Shown here: piece after piece, positions 21,191 through 32,849 of the stretch
Position numbering within the stretch: the stretch's first letter is position 1
Layout: each line of letters begins with the position of its first letter
Assembly: GCA_017163975.1 (NCBI GenBank)
Contig: JAFFSR010000315.1
Span: forward strand, 806,001 to 870,000
DNA from: Anastatus disparis
Lineage: Eukaryota > Arthropoda > Insecta > Hymenoptera > Eupelmidae
Length of the DNA stretch: 64,000 nucleotides
Direction of reading: 5' to 3'
Notes under the pieces: model-generated
Told to the model about the DNA's origin: nothing
The model's database searches: none
The model's input: only the letters and a program-made list of their open reading frames with translations
Made by a program: the position numbers and the translations under genes

Positions 21191-22439
21191 GAAAACCCCT
21201 AAGTTGTTGAGTGGACTAAATTTTATAATCAGACTACACGAGTTACCAGGATGAAAGAAAATAAGTAAAAATTACCCTTTTTTTCATTTTTTTTCCAAAA
21301 AAATTCTTTTTCTCGAATCATCTTTTAGTATTTTTCACTATGTTCAGCCACTTCCACAAACGTATGCATAAAAGAATTAGCCATTATAAGAAGGATATTA
21401 TATTACTAGTTTACTTCTGTGGTAGCAAGGCAAGTTATGCTTATTATGGAAATTTCTGACAAAAAAAATTGACATCGAAACAGTAGTAACGATTCGCACT
21501 CTACCTCTACTTGATTACATTGGAAAAAAAATAAACGAATATGACATGGTAGAGCAATATTAAAATATTACATTTGTTAAGGACGTGGCCCTGTTACAAA
21601 AAAAATAATGACAGAAGTTGCTGAAATTTAGAATTTATATAATTTACAAAGCATTAGGTATAAATCAGATAATAAAATACGGCGATAGTGTATAAATATC
21701 AATAACCTACAATGAAATATGTTTATATTTCGAACATCAATGAATAACGCATGATGTTGCCAAGCTTCAACTAAATGTCGATAATTTAGGCTACTGCTTA
21801 GAAGTAATAACGACAGGGAAACGTCCTTCATTAAATTAGATAATATATAATTAGTACCGTTGAATGTTTTTTATCATTCTCATTTTTACCGTCCATAGAC
21901 ATGATGCTGAAACATGTTAAATATTATAATTCATGCTCTCAATAGTATTCAATTTGTAATTAAGAAGAGAGTATTTTTAATAATTATTTTTTACTATTTA
22001 TTCCATTTTTGTGCTAAATTATTGTGAACTTCCCTAATTCAAATTTTATGGGACCACGTAAAAAATCTAAATTACAGAGGTTTTAGAATTATGTAGTTTT
22101 TAAATTAAAGACGTTTTTAAGGGATAAAATTTCCAATATAGGTGTTTAATAAACCTAAAAATATTTATTTAATTTTTGAACTTACGCATGTATTACACTT
22201 TTACCAAACCTCGTAACAATTTATTGTGAATAATTGATTACAAATTCATTGATTCATTATAAAAAAAAAAATTTATTTTTGCTTGCTAATTTTTTTATTG
22301 AAAATTTTATATTTGAAAATCGACATATGATATTTAATGATGTCAATATTCGTACGTGTATGATTTGATTTCAAAACAAGTAGCGCGAGTGCAATACTAC
22401 TGTTAATAGCTTTACAATTTGTATGACTCAAAGTCTCTG
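21191..22439. other. AT-rich DNA left of the Polinton, no gene
   Basis: No coding frame with recognisable domains and no strong repeat structure seen. Confidence 0.5.
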
Positions 22440-22440
22440 T

Positions 22441-22620
22441 TAACCTTTAGAGGACGGGAAAACCACTATAGTAGCTCGACCATGATTAGACAAGTAGTTA
22501 TAGGGGCACCATGGACCGTCACAGCAAAACCCCACTCCACCACCTCAAAGGTTACTGACCACTAGGTCAATAACCTCTGAGAAGGCGAAGTAGGGGCTTG
22601 TTATGACGGTTCATGATACC
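22441..22620 (+). repeat. Left terminal inverted repeat of the Polinton
   Basis: Begins taacctttagaggac and is the inverted counterpart of 39757-39995. Matches comprise the outer ~20 bp and an inner block of ~130 bp running from aagtagttatagg. The inner block (22502-22613) is itself palindromic: gggcaccatggaccgtcac at its start pairs with gacggttcatgatacccc at its end. Confidence 0.8.
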
Positions 22621-23091
22621 CCTGAATTTAAATAAATAAATATATTAATAAATAAATACACAATATTTAGAATTTTATTTATTTTTATTTCACACACACA
22701 CACAATAAAAATTTTCAAATAAGGAATATTTTATTACTTCACACACATACACACACTAACACGCATATACAATTTATATAAAATTAATATTATAATTACA
22801 TATATATTATATATTAACATATATATAAACACTAGTTCACTTACAGTCTATAAAAGTTTATTTATTGTTTATTATTTTTATATTCAAAATTTTTTGTTTT
22901 TCTCACTAACACTAAGATTAATAGTATATCTTTATTTATTTATTTACGTCGACATACGCACACACATACACACACACACTCTCACACGCACATTAAGACT
23001 CATAAATTTTACACACAAAATTAAAAATAATATTTTTACATTTTATGTATAAACATTAAAATTCATAAATTTATAAAACTAAAACTCACAC
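22621..23091. repeat. CA-rich and AT-rich spacer
   Basis: Several short (CA)n runs near 22693, 22741, 22950-22990 within AT-rich DNA between the left TIR and the first gene. No coding sequence. Confidence 0.6.
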
Positions 23092-23975
23092 TTAAATTAT
23101 AATATCATTTTGGCAGTGCACCGGATCCAGCGCACAATCCGGGCAAAGCCACAAGCCGCACGAGTCACACCTTTGCCACAGACGGACACTTTGTCTATAA
23201 AAGGGCTTCGCACAGCCCCAGCACACGTCATGACCTCTACGTGGGCGTTCTAATGTGGGATCCGCGCGACGATGAGGTCGAGGTATTATCCTCTCCAATT
23301 CTTGTCGTTGCTCTCTTACTCTCCTTAAATCCCGTTGTAGACATCGTAAACTACGCTTTTCTCTAAACGTAATTTTGCAATACGTGCACGCCAATAGAGG
23401 CGTACTACACCAAGCACATGGTGTTGACGAGCCTCATCTGCTCGACACCTATGGTAGCGTTGTACCAGTTCGGCCTCATCTACTTCTTCATCCTCCTCAT
23501 CTTCTTCATCCTCCTCATCTTCTTCTTCTACCTCCATCGCCTGTGGAGCATAATCAGGATCAACTTCATCTTCATTGGACTCGTATCCTGAGTCGTTGTT
23601 GCCTTCTTCTTCTAGATTATTATTTTCCATTTCTTCTCTGCCTTCTGCTATCTCATTTTGTGCCAACACTTCTCTGCCTTCTTCAATCTCATTTTGCAGC
23701 ATCACTTCTCTGTCTTCTTCTACCTCATTTTGCTGCATCACTGCTCCACCTTCTTCTACCTCATTTTGCACTATCACATCGTTCACCACTTCGTTCACTG
23801 GGTTGTCCAATACCACCCAGTAATTGGACACAAAAACATTAGCTACCCCGTAATTAATAAAATTCACGAGTGGTGCTATATTCACCGAGTTCTCAAGTGC
23901 CTGGACATCGTCGTCCAGTACTTAAAATTCGTCGTCGTCGTCGATGATGATCGGCGATGGTGGTTGATTGAACAT
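23092..23975 (-). pseudogene. Acidic repeat / C-terminal zinc-finger protein, broken
   Basis: Reverse-strand gene opening at ATG 23975 (MFNQPPSPIIIDDDDEF), then TAA at 23922-23924, then open to 23325. It includes four 12-residue repeats of the type QNEVEEGREVML, a Glu/Asp tract and a basic helix. A -1 shift in the region 23325-23394 leads to a second frame (to 23092) with LQRDLRRVREQRQELE and a cysteine array: CWGC, CDSC, CPDC and a final C, compatible with a RING/PHD-type fold. It is the leftmost Polinton gene. The two parts could also be separate overlapping genes or joined by splicing. Function unknown; acidic plus zinc-finger proteins are often regulators or DNA mimics, which is only a guess. 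Confidence 0.55.
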
Positions 23976-24469
23976 TTTTCTTTTTGATTATTACAGATTG
24001 TCGACTTATCGAGGACTGATCGCGGCTCCAAGTCCACGATCATAAAAAGTATAATTCCCACCCTAAATGCTTAAAAATATTTTCAAGTTCGCACGGTAAA
24101 ATTAATAATTTGACACTTTTTTCCTCGTAGAAAAGATTCGAACTGCAGTTTTAAGAATCATATTCTACAGTAAAGTTAAAATTAAGAATTATATTACAAA
24201 TTTAAGACGCAAAATTGATATTAGAGAAAACACATGATACCCCAATCTATAGAAAAAGTTTTTATTCTATCACTAACTCGGGTGTACAGTGATGATTCGT
24301 CTAAAATAACCCTAACGTAGTGTGAGAAAAGAATTTAATAAAGAAGACCCAAGGTCACTGATTTTGTAAAATTACAAAATCTTTATCTGTGATTTACAAG
24401 AATAAACTCACAAGACTTTGGAATGAATTTAATTCGTATATCCACTTGAAAATAATGATAAAATTTAAA
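23976..24469. other. Upstream region of the acidic/zinc-finger gene
   Basis: Contains the presumed promoter of the reverse-strand gene. No TATA box stands out and no other gene is seen. Confidence 0.35.
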
Positions 24470-24630
24470 ACATAACACGTAATAAAGCTATTATGTTTAA
24501 TTGAATTTAATTTTTAAAAATCTATCAACTATCGGTTATTAACGATATTAAAATGATAAAAAAGTATCAGGAGAATAGAAGGCAAAAGAAAGTATAATAT
24601 TAACTTAACATTAGATAGACAGTCAAGTTC

Positions 24631-24685
<55 letters not shown>

Positions 24686-24910
24686 TAATTTGCATACTCA
24701 TATGCAAATAAGAATGATCAAGATTTAAAACATTACATGTAATAAACTTGTTGCATTTAAAATAAATTTAAATTTATAAAAATTAATAATTATCAGGAAT
24801 TAATAATATTAAAATGATAAAAAAGTATCAGGAGAGCAGAAGGCAAAAGAAAGTATAACATTAACTTAACATTAAGTTAGATAGACAGTAGAGTTCCTAC
24901 ATATATATAT

Positions 24911-24966
<56 letters not shown>

Positions 24967-25024
24967 AGAGAGAGAGACACATATATATATATATATATAC
25001 ATAGAAGTCATAAATAAATGTGCG

Positions 25025-25120
<96 letters not shown>

Positions 25121-25420
25121 AATAAATATATATATATATATATATATATACCATAACAATAGAAATTTAATAAGACCTCAGGATATTTAACTAAATATGG
25201 TCTACAATGTCATAAAAGTATACATGGTAATGAGTAAGTGTATTACTTACACAATGTTTATGTACAAATAACATACAATCCGTTATCCATATGCAAATGA
25301 TAAATGTAGTGAAATTCAATTTTTATGTAAAAAACAAGAGATTATTACGAAAAAATAATAAAAAGTATCAGGATAGCAGAAAGTAGAAGAACATAACATT
25401 CATATCTTTTACAATAACTA
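24470..25420. repeat. Three diverged ~260-bp units with microsatellites
   Basis: The block aatgataaaaaagtatcagg followed by agaaggcaaaagaaagtata occurs at about 24552 and 24814, and in shorter form at about 25347. Each of the first two leads into a TA microsatellite (24637-24681; 24901-24962). A (CA)n tract of about 90 bp at 25026-25118 follows, with TA runs on both sides. Non-coding. Confidence 0.8.
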
Positions 25421-25861
25421 TATATATATATTATTATAATTTTAATAAAATGTTATGTAGTTATTCTACTTATACTAAATATATGTAAATATATACATAT
25501 ATGTAAATAAGTATTAATTATATGCAGAATATATGTAAATATATACAAATTGTTTCAGTACGAATGATGTAGGTTGAGCAATTGACGCCTCTTTACTTAA
25601 GACACACACTAGCTAGGTGGACGATATAGAACACGCCCAAGTGTGATCGCGTTACATGAAAAAATTCCCGCCTACTCGTAAGCGAAATGATGGTGAATTA
25701 TATGCATTCTGATTTATACTTACATGCACACCGGTCCATGAATCGCGCCAAACTGACATTATTTTACATGTGTTGGCGGATTTAAATATCAAATTAAGAT
25801 GATTCTTGAAATTTTAAATGTTGCGCACATACTATCCCTTCGTCACCCCTCATTCCTACTT
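25421..25861. other. Spacer before the two-exon gene, no gene seen
   Basis: AT-rich to 25550, then a more complex stretch (25560-25860) that leads into a TATA box and is probably upstream regulatory DNA of the next gene. Confidence 0.35.
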
Positions 25862-25872
25862 CTAAATCGTAC

Positions 25873-25880
25873 TATAAATA
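25873..25880 (+). promoter_or_regulatory. TATA box of the two-exon Polinton gene
   Basis: tataaata lies about 100 bp upstream of the coding frame; the sequence ctgattaacagtt about 20-30 bp downstream could be the initiator. The start site is inferred. Confidence 0.5.
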
Positions 25881-25912
25881 CGCGAAGATTGACAGGTCTG
25901 ATTAACAGTTAA

Positions 25913-26860
25913 AGTTCAACGTTCCAGAGAAGAAGATCAACACGAAGTAAGATAGTTAGAAAAAATTTACTTAAAGTCTTGATAAATATTGTTAATATAG
26001 CATTAGTTCGAGAGCCGCAAATAAAATTATTTTACAATAATTCATGGCGCAAAAGTCTAAACATTTGCTCCAATAATGAATTATTGAAAAAAATTAAATT
26101 TATCTTAGGACTTTGCGGACTACGTACCTTAGCTTATATGTTTAAGCGAGGTATTTTTAACGATAATGAAATACTTGACATTGCTGGTCGTTGTATTAAA
26201 AGCAGAGGGATGCAAGATGCGTCACAAGTCAGGCTTCTCATGTTACATCACCGTGTTATTAAAGGTAAGTTATTCATAATTTCTTTTACCGTTTAAAAGC
26301 TTGTATCTTTTTTCTTTACGATCGTAGAATTTCGCTATAAAATACTTTTTTGTTGCGAATAAAATAATAAATCTGAAAACATGATTTGCAAGAAAATATC
26401 AGTTCCGGATCAATAATCAATAACCAATAAACTTTTTGTTTATGATCACAGAATTTCGCGGGATAAGACTTTTTTGTTAAAAATAGTGCAACTAAGCAGA
26501 TTTTACATAAATTTTACAGACTTGCAAAATATAATGGAGGACAGTAGTGGGGATGAACTGTTGATAAGGCTTCTGACCGAAGAAGAAGATGTATCTAATT
26601 CGAGAAATCTTGTGCTACTACCACCTCCCGAAGAGGTAAGAGAAGTCATAAATGTCTCTGAAACTACCCCAAACTTTGCGGTGGAGGGGGTAAATAATAA
26701 TACAGCAGCGCCACCACCTTTTAAACCAATGCCTGGTTGCTCTTGGTGGGGTGATGATGAGAGACAGTCATCAATGGCGATTAATAATAACGAGCAGAAT
26801 ACACTTAATACGATGATTTCATCTGAATCACCAGGTACAGAGAGAAAACAGGTTGATTTA
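25913..26860 (+). CDS. Two-exon Polinton gene, possibly the 5' part of polB
   Basis: Exon 1 is open from 25913 to 26264 and has a protein-like sequence (ILGLCGLRTLAYMFKRG, QDASQVRLLMLHHRV), but no ATG before residue MFKRGIF at 26139. A strong donor (aaag/gtaagt) at 26264/26265 and an acceptor (ttttacag) ending at 26519 join it in frame to exon 2, which starts GAC TTG. Alternatively, translation starts at ATG 26534 (MEDSSGDELLIRLL). Exon 2 is acidic and proline-rich, and runs into a fold-back element at 26862, which supplies a foreign C-terminus ending at 26992. The interrupted frame may originally have continued into polB downstream. No domain recognised. Confidence 0.45.
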
Positions 26861-26861
26861 A

Positions 26862-27365
26862 GGAGATGTAAAATGGACACTACACCTATACTCATAAATA
26901 TTTACTATCTTTTTATTTTATTGCATATTTTTAAGAAAATAAATGCTTTAGTTTGTAATATGTACCATAAAGATTATTCAATTAAATTTTAAAATAAATT
27001 CATTTATTAATTTCTCAGAATTTTAAATTTCTTGTACAAAATCTAAAAATTTTAATATGGTCAATGTCCCAATCGCTACTCATGAACCTATTACTAACCG
27101 CTCAATGTTATTTAGATACCAAAAAATTTTTAACAATGAGTAGCTAGTAATAGGTTCGTGAGTAGTGATTGGGACATTGACCATATATAAATATTGGAAC
27201 ACTAAAATGTTTAGAACTAATGAATGAATTTATATGAAAATTTAACTGAATGATCTTTATGGTAAATACTACAAGCTAAAGCATTTCTTTTCCTCAAGTT
27301 TTGCAATATAATGAAAAAATAAGCCAAATTCATGAATGCAGGGGTGGTGTCCGTTTTACATCTCC
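26862..27365. mobile_element. 504-bp fold-back MITE inserted in Polinton gene
   Basis: Starts ggagatgtaaaatggacac and ends with the inverted copy gtgtccgttttacatctcc. The arms extend about 150 bp, including aaatgctttagttt against its reverse complement, and the centre holds a second near-perfect hairpin (atggtcaatgtcccaatc at 27058 and gattgggacattgaccat at 27167). It separates exon 2 of the upstream gene from the first polymerase-like coding. No unambiguous target duplication. Confidence 0.8.
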
Positions 27366-27419
27366 CTTGCTGTAAATTTATAAATCATACATTTTCACGT
27401 AATTTTGGTATATCATATT

Positions 27420-30400
27420 GTAGACAAATATCTTCAACAGGGAGATGGTACTACTACTACTCAGAACCACATTACGATTCATGAAGAATCATCGCGATAA
27501 TACCGACAATTTAAGTTATAAGGTAGACAATTAAGAGTGTCAATATTGCCCCCACCACCTAATGCGAATGTGTATACATGATTTGAGGCAGCAATAAATG
27601 ATTTATATCGTCATGTGTGTGAAAATGCGCGACCTTCAGATTATATCGGTATAACTATAAACTCTGACCGATTTGTTCACGGTTCTTTATGGATTTCTTT
27701 TAGACTGGTTCGTTATTTTTCACCGACAGATCTACTCGAGTTATTAGCTTCTGTAGCACAGAGTAATGACAATTTTGAAATCGATGATGTTTTAAACGTG
27801 AAAGTCAGCGTTGTTTCTAAACCAGAGGGACGCGGTCGGGTATCACTCACTAGCGAATCAGTTTTCAAGAAATCCATTCTAAATATTCAAAATACCAACA
27901 ATCTTTGCCTTCCACGCTCGCTAGTCGCTGCTCGTGTATATGCTATACGTGGTCAGATGCGCAGTGTTATTCACCATGACAAGTGGAATAGAATAAGACA
28001 CCACACAGCACAATATCAGAAAGTGCAAGCGTTGAAACTTGTCAAAGCTGCGGGAGTTACGATACCCGAAACAGGTTGTGGTATCGAAGAAATAAAATTA
28101 TTTCAAGAATATTATGCGCTTTTCGGCGTTGCAATAGTTGTTTATTCTTTTCAAAACTTTGCTCGAGGCTATAAACCACTTTACGATGGTGCACGTTTTG
28201 TACACGATGTTGATAATTTAGTTAGACATACCTTAAATATAATGTATTACAAAAATTCTAATCATTACCAGCCAATTTTAAATTTACTCGCAGCAGCTGG
28301 TAGCCGTGGCTACTGCATACCTTGTAATAAAAAGTTTAGTCATAAAAAAAATTATAAATGTCCACAAAAATGCTGTAAATGTTTTCAGAGTCCCCCTTGC
28401 GATATAAATCAGGAAAAAATAAAATGTATTCAATGCACTAGAGATTTTTACGGTAATGTTTGTCTGGAAAATCATAAAATCTCAAAATCTTTCGATAATT
28501 TTCGGTCGGTATGCGAGAGCATAAAAATTTGTCGTTTGTGCAGTAAAACAGTTCGAATGTGCGATAAAGATCCACATGATTGTAATACGATATTTTGCAA
28601 AATATGTAATCGTAAAATGCCGATAGAACACCTTTGTTACATGCAACCCTTTATCAGCAAAAAAGGATTTGCAACCAATAAAAAGAATATACTTTATTTA
28701 TTTTATGATTTTGAGACTCAACAATCGGAAATTATCTCGGGTGCTGATGGTGAAAAAATAAGTTTGCATGTACCAAACTTGTGTGTTGTACAACAAGTAT
28801 GTAATTATTGTTTGGATGATGAAAATATAACAAATTCTTGCGAAATATGTGGTATACGCGAATACGTGTTTGAAATCGACCCTGTAAAACAGCTAGTTGA
28901 TTTTCCCTTAGCAACAAGAAAAAGTTTCAAGCAAATTATTTGTATAGCCCACAATGCACAGGGTTTTGATGCGCAATTTATTCTCAAGCATTTGACAGAA
29001 CGTACAGATCTTAGAGATAAGCCGGATGTAATTTGAAACGGGTCAAAAATAATCATAATGGAAATTTCAACCGTTGAATTCATAGACAGCTTAAATTACT
29101 TACACATAAGTTTAGCTGCACTACCAAAAGCTTACGGTCTTGCTAATATCGAGAAAGGTACGTTTCCTCATTTATTTAACACACCAGAGAATCAAAATTA
29201 CGTTGGAGAAATGCCACCTGTGTGGTCTTTTTCACCAGATTCGATGAAGGTCGATGAGCGACGAGAATTTATACAGTGGTATAATGAAAAAAAAAATGAA
29301 AATTATATATTTAATTTTAAAAATGAGAATATAAAATACTGTAGACAAGATGTAAAAATTTTACGATTAGCATGTTTGGCCTTTCGCAAAACCTTCATAG
29401 AATGTGGTAATACAGATCCATTCGTAGAGTGCGCCAGCATCGCATCATCTTGTATGCGTGTATATAGAAAAATTTTTTTACAAAAAGACACTATAGGAAT
29501 CATACCTCAGGGTGGTTATAGACAAGCAAACAAGCAGTCTATGAAAGCGATGTGGTGGCTGTGTTGAATGGAAAATGTGCTAAATCATCATATTCGATAT
29601 ACTGTCCGAGCTCGAGAAAAGAGACTTCCCGAGGGCCCTCTAGTGGATGGATACTGCGAACTTGAAAACGGTACGAAAATTGTTTTACAATTCCACGGGT
29701 GTTATTGGCATGGCTGTGTATGGTGTTACACAATGAACCGTGACTCACGCCTCGTAAACGGTGAAAATATGGACAAACGTTTCGAGAGAACCGCGCGAAT
29801 ATCCGAAAAGATAAGAAGCCACGGCTATCAACTAATAGAAAAGTGGGAATGTGATTTTGATCATGAGTACTCACAGAACGAAAGTATGAAGACGTATATC
29901 GATAATAAAACACGAAATTGGCATGAACCGCTGAATCCTCGAGAAGCATTTTTCGGTGGTCGTACGGGTGATACACTCAAAATTTACGATGCAAAAGAGG
30001 GTGAGAAAATATAATACGTGGACGTGTGTTCATTATATCCATATATCTGTAAATACGGTCGATATCCCGTTGGTCATCCTACTCTTTACGTGGGTGAAGA
30101 TGAGTGTCGCTCTCTGGTGGGTCAAACAAATAATATAAGTCACGTTGAAGGTCTTATTAAATGCGAAGTATTGCCGCCGCAAAATATATATCATGCTGTA
30201 CTACCCGTTAAAATGCATAATAAGCTTTTATTTCCGCTGTGTCAAACGTGTGCCGAATCAATGTATACCGCAGATTGTGACCATGAAAATCCTGATGATC
30301 GAGTTTTTATCGGCACGTCGGTTGCTGACGAGTTGAAAAAAGCTGTTCAGATGGGTTATATCATCAGAAAAATATTTGAAATATGGTCTTATAAAATTAC

Positions 30401-31337
30401 TCAGTACAACAAAGCCACGGGTCAGGGTGGTCTATTTCCAACTTATATCGATAAATTTTTCGCTTAGAAAACTTACGCGTCGGGTTACCCTTCGGAATGT
30501 GCTGACGGTGATGAAAACGTGATAGCTCGATATATTGAGGAATTTGTGCAACAAGAGGGCATTAAATTAGACAAAACTCGAATAAAATATAACGCTGGTC
30601 TGAGATCTGTAGCAAAACTCTGTTTAAATTCATTGTGGGGTAAATTTGGTCAACGAGAGAATATGCCAAAGACTGAAGTGATAGATGATCCACAGAGATT
30701 GTTTGAATTACTCTGCAGTGTCAAGACCGAGGTCGACTCAATTTTATCGATCAATGAGACGACAATTTATGTAAGTTGGCACAACAAAGAATCGGCTGTT
30801 GAGCCATCACCATTGTGTAACGTTGTCGTAGCCGCTTATACCACAGCCTTGGCACGTTTAAAACTCTACGAAGAATTGCAACCGCTGGGTGAACGTGTAT
30901 TGTATTACGATACCGACTCTATTGTGTATGTAAGTCGCGTGGGTGAGTACGATGCGGAAACAGGGCCGTTCTTGGGTGACTTGACCGACGAATTGGCCTG
31001 TTATGGTCTTTGCACAAGCATCACATCATTCGTCTCTGGAGGACCCAAATTTTACGGATATAAATATTTGACACCAGATGGCGTTGAAGGATGTGTTTGC
31101 AAAATCAAGGGTATGAGACTTAATTCGTCGGTGAGTCAGAAAATAAACTTTGATTCTATACGAGATCTTATTACTGGTAAAATACCGCCACTTTTTGCAA
31201 ACTATGACGCTATTAGACGCACACGGTTTCACGATGTTATAACACGGCCTGAATGTAAAATATGCGAGCCTGTGTACTCAAAGAGACGATTTGTGAATAA
31301 CGAGATTAGCTATCCATACGGTTATAAGTCTAATTAA
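27420..31337 (+). pseudogene. PolB: Protein-primed DNA polymerase B, in-frame stops
   Basis: One reading frame carries the whole protein. Landmarks: N-terminal domain (GSLWISFRLVRYF), a cysteine-rich insert at about 28310-28650, Exo I YDFETQ (about 28705), Exo II AHNAQGFDAQFIL (about 28950), polymerase motif A DVCSLYP (30021), motif B KLCLNSLWGKFGQ (about 30607) and motif C YYDTDSIVY (30904). This is the family-B, protein-primed polymerase of Polintons, expected to copy the element from a protein linked to the TIR ends. Stops in the frame: TGA 27579-27581, TGA 29034-29036, TGA 29565-29567, TAA 30012-30014, TAG 30465-30467, and probably TAA at 27498 and 27519 in the weak N-terminal part. No frameshift is seen after 27579. 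The polymerase triad is otherwise intact. Confidence 0.93.
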
Positions 31338-31467
31338 AAATAAATTATTGTAAATATATTATCACTAAAGTGAATATATGATACAGGATAAAGAGAGAGA
31401 ATTAAAACACAAACTATTTTGAAATAAATTTTTATATTTTATAAAATTGTAAAACGAAAAAATAAAT

Positions 31468-31683
31468 TTATTTCCTATTAATTAAGTAGTCATCAATTTT
31501 TTTCAAAAGCACAGGTTCCAGACTGATCCGCATCCTTTCCACCCTCATTCTGAATCTTTCTCTATCACAAGCCGCTTGCTCCCACTCTCCACGTCGCGCT
31601 GTACGACTCGCATAGTCCCACACGCGTATCACATGAATTTCTGGCTTACCCTCTTTGAAATGCACTTGTTTTGTTTGATTCAT
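31468..31683 (-). CDS. PPP1R15 (GADD34-family)-like protein, 71 aa
   Basis: Intact reverse-strand ORF from ATG 31683 to TAA, convergent with polB. Residues 5-9 (KQVHF) fit the RVxF motif that docks protein phosphatase 1. After a short gap come WDYASRTARRGEWEQA (22-37) and DRERFRMRV (40-48), then EPVL (56-59). This order and spacing match the conserved PP1-plus-eIF2alpha-binding core of the PPP1R15/GADD34 family, including small viral members. Known family role: bring PP1 to phosphorylated eIF2alpha and so undo host translation shut-off. Almost the whole protein is this core. Inference: a host-derived gene captured by the Polinton. A recent capture cannot be told from an old one here. Downstream aataaa (about 31460 on the reverse strand) could serve as the polyadenylation signal. 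Confidence 0.75.
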   Translation of the reverse strand: MNQTKQVHFKEGKPEIHVIRVWDYASRTARRGEWEQAACDRERFRMRVERMRISLEPVLLKKIDDYLINRK

Positions 31684-32171
31684 CGTTCACTGTACTTTTT
31701 GTAGACTCTCTTTTCTATAAAATTATTGAGAATCAAAAATTTAAATCTGATTAATTAATTCTTTGATAAAAATTTATTACCTTTTTCAATTTCTTGGTTA
31801 TTGATCACGATAGCAGCCCTTTTTCAAGACTAGCCAGCACTGATCGTTTACCAACGCTTTTAATTTTATACTATAAATGGTGGTGGTGGTGGTGGTGGTG
31901 GGGTGGGGGTATTAATTATAAGTAGGTGATTAATACTTATTTGGCTTTTTCAGCCATATAGCTAAAGAGCGGAATAATGCTAGCGTCAGCCAGCTGTATG
32001 GCTAATCAGCTAAACGATTGGCTAGCGCCAGCACGATACTGTTCGGACATGCGCGCGCCGCCGCCGCCACCGCTGCCCCCCACTCTTGCTCATCACTCTT
32101 AATGATCGTATATGTAGAGGGGCTCGAGGATTTGAAAAGGTTAGTAATAGAAGTTTAGCAGCAGCGGTAAC
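31684..32171. other. Divergent spacer between PPP1R15-like gene and ATPase
   Basis: Holds a (GGT)n run with a G-rich extension at 31879-31909 preceded by tataaat (31872-31878). A GC-rich stretch with small inverted repeats around gctagcg follows (31978-32040). It presumably contains the promoters of both flanking genes. No coding sequence. Confidence 0.45.
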
Positions 32172-32849
32172 ATGGACGTTTGCAGGTGGGTGCGTCCGTG
32201 GACTTTGATGATTTGTGGACCCAGCTCGTGTGGTAAAACAGTATTCGTGAAGAATTTTTCGCATCACATTGATCGCATGAGTGATACAAAATTCGAGCGT
32301 ATACTCTTGTACTATACCGAGTGGCAGCCAATTTACAAGGAGTTGGCCGAGGGTATTGAATTTCACGAGGGTTTACCAAAGAGCGAAGACTATGCCGATG
32401 ATCCACGAGTAAAACTCTTGATTCTCGACGATCTGATGAGAGAATCGTCCAATAGAGCTGTAGTAAATCTCTTTACCAAAGGCAGTCATCATAATAACTT
32501 GAGCGTCATCTTCATCTCGCGAAATCTCTTTCATCAAGGTCAGCGAGAAATTTCTTTAAACTCTAATTACATCGTGATATTTAAAAATCCGCGCGATCGA
32601 GCGCAAATAAATCATCTGGCGCGTTAAGTCTGCCCCAAGGAGCCTCGTTTTTTGCAAGAGGCATATCTCGATGCCACAGCACTACCACACGGCTATTTGT
32701 TCATAGATCTGAAACAGGGTACGCCTGAAAACGTGAGATTTCGTACTTGTGTATTTCCGTTCGACAAACATCAGTACGTTTATGTGCCTCGTTGCAAACC
32801 CATAAAAGCTGGTGCTCGCTCGAAAAATGTACCAGTCATGCAATTGTAA
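32172..32849 (+). pseudogene. FtsK/HerA-type DNA packaging ATPase, one in-frame stop
   Basis: Starts at ATG 32172. Walker A is GPSSCGKT (about residue 17) and Walker B is LLILDDLM (about residue 80). The next segment SVIFISRNLFHQGQREIS holds the sensor region typical of Polinton/adenovirus-like packaging ATPases. A TAA at 32625-32627 interrupts the frame, which then continues (GYLFIDLKQGTPENVRF, the normal C-terminal part) to TAA at 32847-32849. The next gene starts at the last base of this stop region. It would drive genome packaging into capsids. The stop truncates about one third of the protein. Confidence 0.9.

Noticed and set aside
22441..22620. Two independent fold-back MITEs instead of Polinton TIRs
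   Set aside because: The copies share sequence outside the palindrome only on their outer sides and in inverted orientation, and enclose exactly the Polinton gene set.
23375..23987. Forward-strand frames of 82-155 codons
   Set aside because: They lie opposite the acidic repeat gene and consist of Leu/His/Ser runs mirrored from its Glu/Asp codons.
24872..25159. Reverse-strand frames of 80-95 codons
   Set aside because: They are translations of (CA)n and (TA)n microsatellites.
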